From Apostichopus japonicus (Eukaryota; Echinodermata; Holothuroidea; Aspidochirotida; Stichopodidae): a DNA stretch of 64,000 nt. The translations under genes were made by a program, and so were the position numbers. Under the pieces are notes generated by a model. It saw only the letters and a program-made list of their open reading frames with translations. It searched no databases and was not told the DNA's origin. Location of the stretch: assembly GCF_037975245.1 (NCBI RefSeq), contig NC_092580.1, positions 33,352,501-33,416,500 of the forward strand, given 5' to 3'. Below, piece by piece: positions 1 through 12,974 of this stretch (position 1 is the first letter of the stretch; the number at the start of each line of letters is the position of its first letter).

Positions 1-1070
1 ACACAGTGGAGATTCTGATTCCCCATCAAAAACAATAATTTATTGGTACCAAAAATCCTGTGTAGAAATCTGAACTGAAAGAATTGAACCTTGGCCTCAG
101 AAAGAGTGCTCCAAGGAATACTAAAAATGCGACGCCAGTCGTGCTCGGTAATGTCAAATAAAGTATTTTGCCACTTGCCACTTGTGAATGGCCAATTTGC
201 CACGTTGGCCACTTTGGCCCCTTTATGCCACTTTGCCATTTTGCCACTGGTGAATGGCGGTAGGCGGCCTAGAGTTTTTTTTGAGATAGAGTGGGTAACA
301 GAATTGAGAGGCTGAATAAGAATGAAAACACCTTTCAAACAATTTAGAAGATGGATTTGAAAAGTTAACATTACAACAACCAGACCTCCTCAATTCAATT
401 GGAATTGCATTAATTGTGCCCCAATAAGTTGTAAACAGGAAAGCACGCAGCTGGTATTTACTTGCAAAAGCCTTAAAAGATAGAGGAACTCCGTTCTCGT
501 CGAAGAAAACGCCCACAAATAAAATGCCTTTTTTATAGAAAATATTGTTAAAAACTACATTTACCATTAATGCGTTCGTGAGAGTAATTCCACAAATATT
601 CACCTCCGAAAGAGTCCGTGGGTGGCATATAAGTGATGTCACACCACGCCTCACATATTTGTTTTATAAAACCGTTAGATATGTTCTTTAACATCAGATT
701 TCATACAATTGCATTTAAAAAACAGTGTTTTACCAAAAGATAATAAGTAGAGATAGAAGAAAATTTTCCACAGTCCATCCATATCATTTATATAACGGCG
801 AATCCAGGTACACTTCAGACTTTTACCAAAACTTTCAATGTGATGTATATTTAAATCCCCCTCACCTAAACAATTTATTATCGATGAATGTTCAACTTTG
901 TCTGGATTGCCATGCCAGACAAAATCAAAACTGATAATCTTCAACTTCTTTAATGAAGCTTTTTTGGGCGGATTTGGAAGAATTAGAAACACATATACTA
1001 GCGGAGAAAGCGCGAGGCTTTTAATAATTGTATTACTTCCCACTGGGGTTAAATACATATAAATTTTCAT
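1..1070 (-). mobile_element. L1-like LINE, 3' part of ORF2, decayed
   Basis: On the minus strand this reads as the C-terminal part of an L1-type LINE ORF2. About 1070 to 675 gives LTPVGSNTIIKSLALS, LPNPPKKASLKKLKII and FDFVWHGNPDKVE, the post-RT region also seen in the L1-like copies at 54-60 kb. About 650 to 225 continues with YKKGILFVGVFFDENG and YWGTINAIP. About 150 to 1 contains a WRRIFSIPW stretch followed by FRFLHRIFGTNK in another frame. Frames change, and a low-complexity TGCCACTT-type insert lies at about 165-255. The element runs off the left edge of the window, and the RT core and endonuclease are missing at the 1070 side. It cannot be functional. L1 versus Tx1 clade is not resolved. 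Confidence 0.75.
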
Positions 1071-2153
1071 CTTTTATTCATTATATATTTTTTATTTACA
1101 GTTGTTCACCACATTTCGTTTAATAATCTCGGCCATTTTGAAGTAGATACGGTTTTAGACCTCGTCACACGACTGAGATATATACATTTACTCTATAGTG
1201 TATACATATCCGAATCACATGTATACTGTTTGCTTACTGTGTTGACTAATTCTATACGAACATTGCAGAAACGGGCTTGTTGTTGTTGGAATTGTGAGTC
1301 AACATGCTGACTCATGAATTCTGTTACCGTAATTGTAAATCAACCAGTCAGAGACGTTAAAAATTGCTTCCACGCATCAATAAATCAGAAAATACTTTTC
1401 TGTATGAATTTGTAAAATACTTTGACGTTTACTATTGACTTCTTTGGTATATGCCTTTGTAGTTTAAGCCCAGTTACAGTCACGTGACATGCTATTATTC
1501 ATGAAATATACTTAAGCTGAAAAATAATAATAGCCACTCCTTCATACTGTCTCATGACCCGCCCACTCTTTCGCCCGGCCACCCTCTCTCCACCCACAAA
1601 TTTGAATTGTTGAAAATTAAATTGACCACTCGACATTAATGACACAAATAACACAAATAAGAGTAATGTTAAAACATAGTGCTTGCTTTGACTTTTCTCT
1701 CTGTTATTTCCTGCATAACAAATGAGGAAGTTTTAAGTTAGTATAAACAAACATGTTATTCCAACAGTTCCAAGCAGTGTCACCTCATAAACTCTCCAAT
1801 ATCTGACAAGGAACTACTTTCCAACTGAATGGAACGGCTGGGACAACGCGAGCAAGAAAGCATGATCACACAGTCACAGTCCCGATGCAAGGGGACTGGG
1901 GTTGAGAGCGGATCACTGAGTCGTTTGGTAGTTTGGTTTTCGTGTTCAGATTCTTTTCTGGGCGATTTTTCCTTAAAAAGAGAAAGCATGATAAAAAACA
2001 AAGGAATTCTCTACCTCGACACCTTTAATTAACTGATTGCTAAAACTTTGGCAAACATGGTGAAAATATGACACTGTAGTACCATAGCAGAAAAATCAGC
2101 TTAATCACGTGACCGAAGTCCTTATTCAAGGCATATAAGAGCTGAGACTGTTA
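1071..2153. other. Intergenic, no gene seen
   Basis: AT-rich sequence between the L1-like fragment and the 3' end of FReD-1. Short ORFs on both strands around 1780-2032 have no recognisable domain and look like chance. Confidence 0.5.
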
Positions 2154-2245
2154 CCCCTCCCCTGACTCTCCCCTGACCCTCCCCTGACCCTCCCCTGACC
2201 CTCCCTGACCCTCCCCTGACCCTCCCCTGACCCTCCCGACCCTTC
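2154..2245. repeat. Minisatellite, CCCTCCCCTGA-type unit
   Basis: About eight near-identical 10-12 bp units of the type CCCTCCCCTGAC in tandem, pyrimidine-rich on the plus strand, about 105 bp beyond the FReD-1 stop codon. Confidence 0.9.
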
Positions 2246-2348
2246 CAATCTGTTCCTGCTTCAAGGAATTGCAAGAAGGGTGATACCTCGTCTTTATAAA
2301 CTTACTGCCCTTACAGATATAAATGATTATTGATTACTGAATCAATTG

Positions 2349-5300
2349 TTATCTTTCAGTTGGACTTATTTTCATTTCTGTGAATCTCAAGTTGTTATCT
2401 TGATCCTCCATTTGGCGGTTCCTTAGATTGATGGAGTGATACTCTGCGTTAAGGTTGGTATCGTCGCACCCGTTATACCACCAACCAGCTCGCAAAGTCT
2501 CCGTGCAGTTACCATCCTGTTTATCGATGTTGTTGTTATCGAATGTTGAAAATTTCATTCCAAGATGAATTCTCATAAAATCGTCATCTACGCAAAAAAA
2601 TAAAAAAACAGAAGCAAAATACATTAAAAAAATCAAATAAATAAACAAACAAATTATAACAGGAATGTAAATTAAGTGATCGCCTTTGAATAATTGACTG
2701 CACTGTTTTAAGTTATAGTTCAGGTCACTGTAACTTTCAATTTGAAATAAATATATATAAATAGTAAAATTAGGAATTAATAAAATATATATAAAAAAAT
2801 TGTAGAAAAATAATATTTGAATAAAATACGTGAAAGAATGAAAGGTTGAGATAGTAAAAATAAGGTTCCAAGACTCCTGACTGGACAAAAAAAAATAGAT
2901 CTCCATGGTAACTGAGTATTTTATTTTTCAAATATTATTAGACTTGTATTTTAGTACATCGTTTTGTCACACTTTTTTTCGCCAAGGAGCAACCAAACTA
3001 TTATCAGTACTCGTTCTGTTAATTTGATTGAAAGTTACCAAATGTATTTAACTGATTAACATGGCTTGGTCAGATATGGGGACATATTAATGAAATTCTG
3101 TACTTACTGAAATCAGTGTTCCCTGTAAAATTTCCCAAACGAGTTAGTTGGTACTTTCCCCATTCGTCACTGGTACTGAAATCATCATACGAAAGAAACA
3201 TCTCGTGGTTGGTAGAATTTTTGATGTCTATGCGAAGTGTATATCGCTTCTGGTTTGTCAAATAAGACAATTTCTCATTGCCGATCCAAAATTCTCGGTT
3301 CAAGAAACCAAACCCATCTCTGTAGTCTTCCCAATTCCTTGTGAAGTTGACAGAACCGTCTAGGCGTCTTTGAATAACCTTTATGTGGTCGTAAACACAG
3401 ATAAGAAAAAGGTAAAGGTCTAAGTAAAACATATAGGTTGAGCATACTAATACACATCAACAAGTTGGCGGCTAAGGCATTTACTGGTGGATATGTTCGC
3501 CATGTTGATATGTTTAGTAATTGTATTTTCTTCCTTTTTATTTATTTATTTATTTATGTATAACGTACTTCATGTCTAGAATGGTCTTGTATATTAGATC
3601 GAAGCAGTTGCGTCGCCAAGGAGTGGCCTGGGGAGCGGGCACGTGCCCTCCCAACAAAAAATCGCCCCCCCCCCTCCCCACATGCGATTTGAAGTGTGAA
3701 GAAATACTTACAAAGGACGAAACCTATTATGTTCCTCAGTAAAACTTCTTTCCACCGACGATCACAATAACCACTTACTTTCTCACAAACAAGGTCACAG
3801 AGGCACCGGCGTGAACCGCTAGTGTTTAAACTTAACTACCACCATGCATGAATTTAAATTTAAATGTTCAACACTCTTCTTCACGTTGTTAACTTTCCCA
3901 AATCCTCTTGAGATGGAGGGGGCTGAAGTATGCTTACGCCCAGACTATTCAAGCGGAAAACATATGTTTGTTCTCTCATCATGGATGATCACCAGATAGC
4001 ACCAAATTGCATCCTTTGACCTTTAATCAATTAAAAACATTATCAAAGCAAAAGGATTAATTTCCATTTTTTATAACTATTTTATCCGCCTCAATTAAAA
4101 ACATAAATATCGGACAGACTATGCCTGAAAATTCTTGAACATAAAGTTACGTCAAATTGCAAAATATTGCACCAGATTGCATCTAAGAACCCTCAATTAA
4201 TCAAAAATTTCTCAAACAGGAGGGGGCCACCCCTCCCCTTGAACCCCTCCCCCCAGGACGGCATTCACAAATAAACATTGTGACCCCTAATTAAGTGCTG
4301 TGCCCCCCCCCTGCGCCCTCCAAGATTGAAATGTCTGGCGACGCCACTGGGACGAACCACCAAATACTTATACGAAGTTTATAACCTTTTTCTTCATCCT
4401 CGCCTGAACGTTCATTTGTGAACAATATAAACCTTATAACAAACATTATTTCTAACACTTCGGGTCGTGATAACAATCATAATCTTCTTATTTTCCTTCT
4501 ATTGATTGAATATAAGATTTAGCAAATCAAGGTGATGAATTGTTTCTGTTGTGATGATATCCAGGGTATTAAATGGGTTTGTAAATTTGCGGAAATCAAC
4601 TCAAGGAAGCGAAACAAAGTTATGTTAAACAGTGATATAGCCTTATATTTCTTACGGTCCATCCTCCTCCGTCAATCTCTTGGTCACAGGAGGCTTGGAA
4701 TGGTTTTGAGGACCCTTCTGGTAAGATGTAATATTTCCTAATACGATTGGCTGTGCCAGAGCACGTGATCTGTGCCTCACTGCAGTCCCTCGGATATCCG
4801 TCATTGTTAAATAATAAAGAGGAACCTTCTGAAAAGAAAAATGTAAAAATATGCCAATCATTTCTTGAACCAACTGGGGGTGTGTTTCATTACTAGAAGT
4901 AGCAAACTGACAAATAATTTTGCAATTGCAACCACAAGATTCACTCAACGATTGGTTGTATAGTCTGAGTTTAATTGGGTCCGATCTGTCTGTATGTCTG
5001 TCTGTCTGTCTATCTGTCTGTCTGTCTGTTTAGTTAAGACGACAAGGGCCCTTCTGAATGTCAGGAAACCTTTTGACTAAACAGCATACATTTCACGTCG
5101 GCATAAAGAACTATTACAAATGAACGCATATTTTATTCACATCACAAAAGGTGATATTAATTATATTTAGCCATAACGCTGAATAACAGCTCCGTCCTTA
5201 TGCTTAGATGCAAATGATGTTATTTCTTTCAAGATCTATCCATACTACTGAGATATATATAGACACCATCATGGAACCCTAAAGCAACTAGCCAGTAAAT

Positions 5301-7008
5301 ATATGTATGAAAAACACATAAAATTGTGTCAACCGGCGAAGAAGTTAAACTCTCCTTTCTACTGTTTTGTTTTAACGGGGATAGAGATAATCTTTATCAC
5401 TACCTGTATAAATAAACATTAATACATGCTTCTAAAAAAGAAAAACTTATATTCTCTATATAATAATATGTAAAGATGAATAAGTCTATGTGTACAGTTA
5501 GTTACAGAGCATTAAACTTAGCTATACGGTATTTGCTCTCGCATTTATAAAATTATCCTAGTATGCAAATTTTAACTTGTTGAAATTAATTTATAATATT
5601 TAATGCGTTTACTCCGTTTACTCCGGAAGAGAAATTAATATATCTACAAATAAGGCTAAAATGTGTTTTGATGAAATTATGTACATTATACAGAGCGAAC
5701 TTGACAGCTAAGATAGCGTTCCAAATGATTATATCCAGTTTCAAGGATAATTCGACACAAAGATCATATAAAAGGGCAGTAGAGCCTTTGAAGAACATAT
5801 GTCTTGATGAAATCAAAGTCCACCCACTGTGATCCACTTACTGCAGTATCACGGAGGGTTTAGTCAGTCAAAATTGGTTCCAGTCAAATAACCATATATA
5901 TATATCTCAAAATATTGAGCTGCATGGGGCTTTCAACTAACAGTGTGAAATACGTTTCTCTTTAAGATATTTATATGTGTTACATTTTTGTCTCCAGCAA
6001 AAATATATATTAAGCGTGATACCAAACCATAACGAAGGATTTTTTATAATATCAAAATAAGATGGTTTCAATGCATTCATACAGTTTTTTGAAGAGCAAA
6101 ATGTCGTTTGATTTGCATTATTAATTATTGACAATTTCATTGAAAGTATGAAAACTGCATGAAACACCCGTTAATCATTACATGGGATTCTCAATGCAGT
6201 GTTGTACTTCCTATAGGCCTAAAGTCCACTTACCAACACGCTCAGCAGCGCCGTATCTATTCTGTGAAGAAATCATATAAAAAGCATGTTTACACTTCCA
6301 AAACCTTCGATATCTTAACAGTAGAAAATGTATGACGATAGTGCATTATGCTTCATAATTACCTCCCCCAACAAGAATATGACTATGTCTTATAAAGGTC
6401 AGTTATGTTGCAACCTCAACAATAATAAGAATGATATTTTCTTTGCTGTGTCATTGTGCATTTGGGTTTGTATAGTAATAAATAAGTAATGTATACTTAT
6501 GTAACAACACTGTTCAGTTACTGGGATTCAGACGTGTACTACATACGGCATGAACGGGTAGAAAAAAAGTTAAAACTGCCGCCATGCATGTGTCAATCGC
6601 CAAAGCCAAACATTCTTTGGGGAAATTTGTGCTGCTTTTACCAGGGAGTTGTTTTCCATAACAACTCCCTGCTTTTACTGAGTTTCAATTTTGGAATAAC
6701 ATTTAATACAAGAAAAAGCAATATTTTTCAGAAAAGCTAAAATGTGGAACCAAAACTTAAAATATTTCAAATTAAATGCAATAATAAAAACTATTGTAAT
6801 CATAAAATGATAAGAAACTAGAAATACGATGAAGTTGATGATAATAAGATAATTTGATCCTTGGTTCATTGTAAGATTTGAGGGGTTCTGTTGATACTGT
6901 CTTGTATCAAGCTGACGCATTTGTGTATTTTAGCAATATAAATAAATGTTTTATGAGGTTGTGTACGATTCATTACAAATCATTTGGCTAAAACATTAAA
7001 CAATGAAT

Positions 7009-7052
<44 letters not shown>

Positions 7053-8383
7053 CCTATATATATATAGCCTATATATATATATATTCCCAGACAAAAATTA
7101 AATTAAGTGAATGATTGGAAGTAAAACAGCCAATGTTTGGTTTTTGCAAAGCTTTCGAGCAAAACCAGCTCTTTTTCAGTGCAAAATTACTAAAAGTGAC
7201 AAGGAGTAGCAGGAATTGAAACTATTTTATAGAGAAGATTGTCGGCATGGCAGTGAGGTCAAGGCGACTTACTGATTTATGCTGGATTAGCAGAAGTTTG
7301 GAATATCGGGATTATTTTATATCCGTGTCGGATTAATTTGATCCCATTGTAACTCCAAAGGAATTGTTCAGACTAATCTAGGACGGCAGGTCGTTTCCGA
7401 TGTTTAAACCGAATCCGGGTGCCGCGGTTGTTAGGTTTAGTTACCATAAATGTTCTTTTGCTCTGATATGTCTGCAAAAATCGTTTTTGGTCAATAACGA
7501 TAAACATGTCAATTCTCAATCGAATTAATTGGGAGATTGAAGTGATTTGCAACAGGCTGGTTGATCTTTTATGTTTTATCGCCGATTTATGTTGTCACAT
7601 TCTTATTCTTAGTGTGATTTTTGAATATCCAGCGTATTGTAATTCCAAATATTGCAGTAGATGAGGTAAATTACATTTTTTAGAGAGGCAGTTTATTTTC
7701 GTATGTGTAGTTTGGTTGCTCTGAAAGTCCCCCAGTAGAATCGACAAGTAAGCAGGTCTTGCAGCTTTTCAATATGCACCACGAAAAATACTCTGTTGAG
7801 ACGGTGTTGTGACAGGTCTACGGGGCGAGAATCAAAATCGACCTCAGAGAAGCAGTATTTCACGTCTAAAATTGTCAATTACTTATTAGGGGGGGGGGGG
7901 GGGGGACCCTTACACAGGAGTCTGCTTCAACGATCCAATCCACTCTTCTTTTTTTAATACGATTGATTAAATTTAATACAATGAAGCCAATAAATTTAAC
8001 GAGACCCGGAAGGATCATTTTCCAATCTTACCAACTGTTGCATCTCTCTGTATATTTACTATAAATCCACCTTTTGAAGAAATACTATCGACTTATAGCT
8101 CTCTATACTCTATCACCTTTCAAACTTTTTAACACAGAAAAGAGAATCCATAGGCGGAGATTTAGAGATCGATTTTATAATTCAGTAGAATGATGTAATA
8201 GATTAATTATGTAATAGATCTAATTATCGTACGTTGAATCCTATAGGTTTGGACTGACTGTTTAACTTTCTTTGTTTTGTTTTTTTTAATTGAAAATCTA
8301 CCGTTGGGAAGATGGAATAACAGAAAGAATGAACTTACCACTTCTTGAAATATGAAGATGGTTAAGCTGAAAACGACAATCAT
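2349..8383 (-). CDS. FReD-1: secreted fibrinogen-domain protein (ficolin/fibrinogen-like), five exons
   Basis: Predicted 251-aa secreted protein with a C-terminal fibrinogen-related domain, the fold of ficolins, tenascins and invertebrate FREPs, which usually bind glycans or other ligands outside the cell. Exons on the minus strand: 8383-8339, 6261-6234, 4828-4656, 3378-3108 and 2587-2349, all with GT/AG borders and matching phases. Exon 1 encodes a hydrophobic 15-aa leader (MIVVFSLTIFIFQEV). Exon 2 is only 28 nt. Exon 3 holds YPRDC (about residues 36-40) and ends in GGGWT (78-82). Exon 4 begins VIQRRLDGSVNF and holds EFWIGNEKL. Exon 5 holds MKFSTF, two cysteines around AGWWYNGC, and FTEMKI. 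The calcium-loop position usually read as DxDxD is DNNNI (189-193), so calcium binding may be weakened. Start choice: the only ATG in frame with a leader ahead of a good donor. Exons 1-2 are inferred from splice sites and from the identical plan of FReD-2. The ligand is unknown, and a lectin or FREP immune role is only a possibility. Confidence 0.85.
3605..4349. mobile_element. hAT-like MITE in FReD-1 intron 3
   Basis: The ends are imperfect inverted repeats: left CAGTTGCGTCGCCA, right (reversed) CAGTGGCGTCGCCA. Poly-C/G-rich subterminal stretches lie inside each end. The 8 bp flanks GATCGAAG and GGACGAAC match at 5 of 8 positions, compatible with an old 8 bp target duplication of hAT type but not proof. 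There is no coding capacity. It lies in the 3379-4655 intron. Confidence 0.6.
4981..5032. repeat. TCTG tetranucleotide microsatellite
   Basis: About twelve TCTG-type units with a few substitutions, in FReD-1 intron 2 (4829-6233). The rest of that intron is AT-rich and shows no gene. Confidence 0.9.
7012..7082. repeat. (TA)n microsatellite with AGCC interruptions
   Basis: About 70 bp of TA dinucleotides with two AGCC interruptions, in FReD-1 intron 1 next to the Penelope-like relic. Confidence 0.9.
7100..7890 (-). pseudogene. Penelope-like element relic with GIY-YIG-type C-terminus
   Basis: Minus-strand translation in shifting frames gives a CKTC-type cysteine pair (about 7750), NVIYLIYC (about 7670) and then a QYAGYSKITLRIRM-like stretch followed by QHKSAIKH (about 7640-7570). 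This order matches the cysteine motif plus GIY-YIG nuclease region at the C-terminus of Penelope-like elements: NVIYLIxC, then QYVGxT and LRxRMxxH. Stops and frame changes show it is dead. The tail near 7130-7180 (AAAGCTTTCGAGCAAAACC) may be its 3' part. It lies in FReD-1 intron 1. The family call is by motif only. Confidence 0.5.
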
Positions 8384-9070
8384 TGTAATTATTGATTTTT
8401 TTTTCGGGCTTGTCAGAGAAAATTTGACGATATATTGATGATGAACAATACGCTCGGATCGGTCCAGAATGGATATTTTACTTAAAAATACAGATCAAGT
8501 TCAGTCAGAGATGATCCGAAAAAGTAGAATATGGTGCTGGATGTTAATTATGGTATTTCCAGAGACTCACAGACAACAAGTATAGATAGTCACGTTATGT
8601 AGAAAATATGAACTAATGTGAGATATTTCCTGAGTTTGTAAACTTAAGTATCCCTTTTTCTATTTTTAAAACGTGTTTCTATTTCCTTCCTTTAAATGCC
8701 AAATTAATCTTGTTTCATTTCATTTCATCTTTACAGAACCGATTAAAATGAAATTTGAAATTATAGCGATATCATTATGATGCATAACCTTATAAGCAAC
8801 TTGTACGTCAATCGGTAAAAATAACTGATTTACTGTCACGTAACAACTTTTCATTTTGATAAATTCTTAGAAGAAATATCAAGTTTATGTCAGGTGTTTT
8901 TCTGGCATTTGGGCGTTCCCGACACGAACGTCATTTCTCATTATTCTAAGTATTTTGTGGCGATGGATGGATGGTGACTATAACCAACCTCGATTTCGAT
9001 TTGACTGGTTTCGGGCGGGGCTATATGATGAGAGGAAGGGTGCACACAAAAAACGCAAATTTATCTAAGA
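8384..9070. other. Region upstream of FReD-1
   Basis: AT-rich sequence 5' of the FReD-1 start. The promoter and 5' UTR should lie here, but no convincing TATA or initiator could be fixed. No gene seen. Confidence 0.4.
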
Positions 9071-9078
9071 GGTAGGAG

Positions 9079-9452
9079 CATAGGCGTAGGAGCCCAATTT
9101 GATTGGAAAAGGGGGGGGGGGGCTGTAACGACTTGCCCGAAAAATATAACCACATTTTTTCCCGCGCGCTTTCAACATGTGTGCATAGCATATAGGCATG
9201 CATCGGTTATTACAACTCATGCCAATAACATACAATCATTTGCTGTGTTATTACCCTTCCAAATTGGTTATAATTATTGGGGAAGTCGTTACAATAATAA
9301 TGATAATAATAATATAAATTTAACCATTGAAAAACACATTGAAAATTATTATTCTTTCAGTAGGTGCCCGAAAAATATTTTCATCTATTGTCAGAACTTT
9401 CACAGAAATATTTGGTGGGGGGGGGGGGGGGCTCCCGCCTCCTACGCATATG
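9079..9452. mobile_element. hAT-type MITE, family 1 copy A
   Basis: Terminal inverted repeats CATAGGCGTAGGAG (left) and CATATGCGTAGGAG (right end reversed), flanked by a perfect 8 bp target duplication GGTAGGAG at 9071-9078 and 9453-9460. G-runs sit inside both ends. A second copy lies at 39815-40204. Non-coding. 8 bp duplications are the hallmark of hAT transposases. Confidence 0.85.
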
Positions 9453-9460
9453 GGTAGGAG

Positions 9461-12456
9461 AGAGGGAGGTTTGGGACCCAACGTCCTCTGCATGGTATCC
9501 TTATGGAGCACTGTAACAATACATTTTGAGACGGCAACAAAACAAAGGACTCTCAGAGCAGTTTATGTTCTATAATTATTTGAATTTTATGATCTTCAAC
9601 TTTCACGATAGATTATTATGTTGGGAAATTTGTCACCGTGACCAAGCCACGATATGCGCACACGGCATAATTGATAACCTCCAACTGGAGAGATATACGT
9701 AACTAAAGCATTTGGATACTCGCAACTATAGCTAGTTTATAATAGTATAGTAGAAACAGGCAAGATTATGTCTATGATATAACAATAGCAAACGAAACAC
9801 CGATATGTGACACCATTTGATTATCTCAAGCATTGCAATAAAACTATAATATATGACAATGTTTTGGTCTTTCTCATTAGTGTGTTGTGTGTGTGTTGCT
9901 GACTTTGAGTTGAATGAATGGTATGTGTACTAAGCTATGAAGTCCAGCCATGTTGATATCAAGCAAATGTACGAGATTGTGTGCTAGACTGCGTAGTTCA
10001 GCCACTTGCAATGATAGTTGATGGCGGCTTGATCATAAAAGAGACCCCACTTTGAGGCTACTTCTATACAAAGCATTATTGAAGTGTTCCTTCGTATTAT
10101 TGAAGTGTTTATGATGATAGTTAACCGTTTATGATTTGACCACAATGAACCTTACGTTAACCGGGCCGTGAGGGCTGAACTCGTTTTCTAACTTCTAAAC
10201 TATACGAAATATCAGAATAATTAAAAAAAAAAAACAATACTCACAAAATCTGTCGTATGGAGTTGTTTTTGTTCTTTTGAAAGTAATAGAAATTGTACTG
10301 TTGGTGGTTGGTGAACTTTCTGTTTTGTATTTAATTATTCTCTTTTGGGGGTGGGTGGGGGCGTTCGTCTTTGTTATTGAAGAATCCTAGAATCACTTAA
10401 AGATAACTTCAAATTTTAATTGCAAACGAGGCATTTTTAAATATTTCCTTCCTTTTCCTTGTCACTGATATTTAATTTCAAAGAAACCGAAGCAATATAA
10501 CAAATTTCATGACTTTGTATCAGGACTAGGGCGTGAATATCTTCTATATATCGATATATGACGTGTTTACTACACATTTTCAGTTTTACTTTATCTAAGA
10601 CACTATATCATCGGTTCACGGACTTTTATCCCTACGGCACAGGATCTCGACGCCATGTGGACTGAGCCATCAGCCTCAGAATCGATGCTCGGAATGCATA
10701 AAATATAGCTTGGACTATATTTGGACTTGCATTAATTCAAGATAATAAGAAGAACTTAATTTATCTCCGTCGACAAGCTCCGAATATATCTAAGATAACT
10801 TCTTCGACAGTCTGACAAAAAAATTATCGCTACCTAAATATTTCGGAACCCATTGTTGGGTCGTGGCCGGATTTTTCTTTAAACAAACAGTTACTTTACG
10901 CATAATGTATAGCTATAGGTGTCTGTAGGAAGATTTTTTTCTCTCAGAATTGAATAGAATATCACTCTTTGAAATTGTCATTCACGTTCTGGACAATTTT
11001 AAGAATAGAGAGAGAGAGAGGAGTATTACCTATCCCCTCCCCCATTTTCCTCCGCCTCCCTCCCTCCTTCCCTTCCAGCAGGAAATACGAGTTTGACAAA
11101 GGTTGAAATTTGGAGCTATAACAGCTATTCAAGGGAAGGGGTGAAGATATGTGACAAAGGGCCTATGTTGTTTATGTGACCAGGTCAGTTCAAAGGTAGG
11201 GTGATTGTCGAGATGCTCACATATGCACTTCTGCCCTCCACACCTACTGAAAGGTGCACAAAGAAGGAGCTATCATGCTGCTGGGGACATGGACATTTAC
11301 TGCTTCAAATTTCACAAAAACAAATTGACAGTTTCAAATTGTAGCACCATTTTGTATCGAATCGCCCTAAATAACCCCCCCCCCCCCACCCCAAAAGTGG
11401 ACTGCTCCACCAAGACGGTATTCGGTGACACGGTTCACAGCTTCAGTACACACACCATCACATGGAAATGTCATGCATACGGGCCTGATATGATTATCTG
11501 TAGAAACGCCACAGAGTTAAAGTTGGAGGAGAAGACTGCAGTACTAAATAGTACTGTAAAATAGGACTAGAGACAATTTAATAACACAACAATCAATTAG
11601 TTTCAATTGAAAGAAAGTTTATTTCCCGTTAATAAATACAGAATAATTTGTTCCATATAAAACAATAATGAAAAAGGAAGAAAGGAAAAAAGGATTATTT
11701 AAAGGAAGAAAGAAAGAAAGAGAAAATATAGAAAATAAATTTCACTTGTTTTATTCTTTGCCATCTTTTGCTAATTTCGATTTCAATTTTTCAGACAAAA
11801 GTTTTCATTTAATGATTAAGTTAGTTTTCATTAATGTTACAAGTACAAACATATAGAAATGAATACAATTCACAAATATGTAAAACCTTCTTTGATTGGT
11901 ATAAAAGCTGTCGTGTAATGTTGTCCACACAAGATGCATAGTAACGGGCAGACTAGCACAAAAAGAACGTTAATGAGTTGCAACTTGCATAACAGCATAC
12001 AGAACGATTTTTCCTGATAATTCCAAGCATCAACTTCTGTTTTCAATTAACCTAACAAAATACATATTTGCAATTCTTGATAAGTAAATATATCTGTTTC
12101 TTTCTGTTTACAATAGTTTGCAGTAGATTCCGATTCCTTACCCCTGTCCAGAAATCTGTACCCTCCTGACACCACCTTTCCTCCTCTTCAGCCCCCTTCC
12201 TTGTCTGTTTTTTATCAGCTTTTATCAAATTTAATCGCTAACACCAGACAGATTACCCACAAGGAGAGGAGCAGTAGTATCACAAACTAAACTTAAAAAT
12301 GATTACATTTTAAAGTCTCTGTTTCTCAAACGGTCGACTCAGCCTCAAGGAAGATTTCAAGTGATAAATGTACGGAGTCTTTATACAATCACTGTCCCAA
12401 ATAACCATTTCTCCTCAGTTGTTGGCGATGATACTCAAATAGAAGATACTTAAAAG
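9461..12456. other. Intergenic, no supported gene
   Basis: About 3 kb with no recognisable exon. It holds a poly-C run near 11376, a GA-rich stretch near 11008 and a purine-rich AAGGAAG stretch near 11670-11725. A 119-codon open frame at 11205-11564 contains proline from the poly-C run and matches no family I know. I do not call it a gene. Confidence 0.45.
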
Positions 12457-12460
12457 TTAA

Positions 12461-12974
12461 AGGGATACCCTAGAGCATATGTACAATGTATGGTTATGAA
12501 ATATTATGAAAGTTGGATTGATATATTCATATCTTGTGGGTTAGTGAAACAGCCTCTAAGAGGGTTCTGTCTTTGAGCCTTTCCTTTAACTTCCTCCTAA
12601 ATACAAACCAAAACAAAGGACAGTTAAAGGACTGAAGACAGACCCTAGAGAATTGTTGACCTAGTCTTGATGTATCAATATATGTCTCTTCCTACTTGTC
12701 CTAATGGACATCACGGTTTTATAAAGTATTTCTTCACAAATTAAAGTCAAACCACACCTTTGTTATTTTCCTATGTCAAATATGGGTATTGTGTGGAAAA
12801 GGTTCCAAGTCTTTCTCAAGAATTAAACACTTATTGTGACATTATTGCGACATTAATGTTTCTAACATTAAAGTACAGGGTCAAATGTGTTTGACGGCAA
12901 GATCAGATAACCTTTTAAGGTAACTCTGCTTCCTTTAATGTGCCAATTGCTCCATGTTCACTCAGGGTATCCCT
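12461..12974. mobile_element. MITE with TTAA target duplication (piggyBac-like)
   Basis: 514 bp with ends AGGGATACCCT (left) and AGGGTATCCCT (right), which are exact inverted repeats. It is flanked by TTAA at 12457-12460 and 12975-12978. A TTAA duplication is typical of piggyBac-mobilised elements. No transposase frame is present. Confidence 0.75.

Noticed and set aside
5586-5837. Minus-strand frame with SGWTLIS, reminiscent of the GGGWT motif of fibrinogen domains
   Set aside because: No cysteines or other domain residues around it, and the true GGGWT exon is at 4656-4828. Chance match inside intron 2.
11205-11564. 119-codon open frame
   Set aside because: Passes through a poly-C run, no recognisable domain, no splice partners, no codon pattern I can support.
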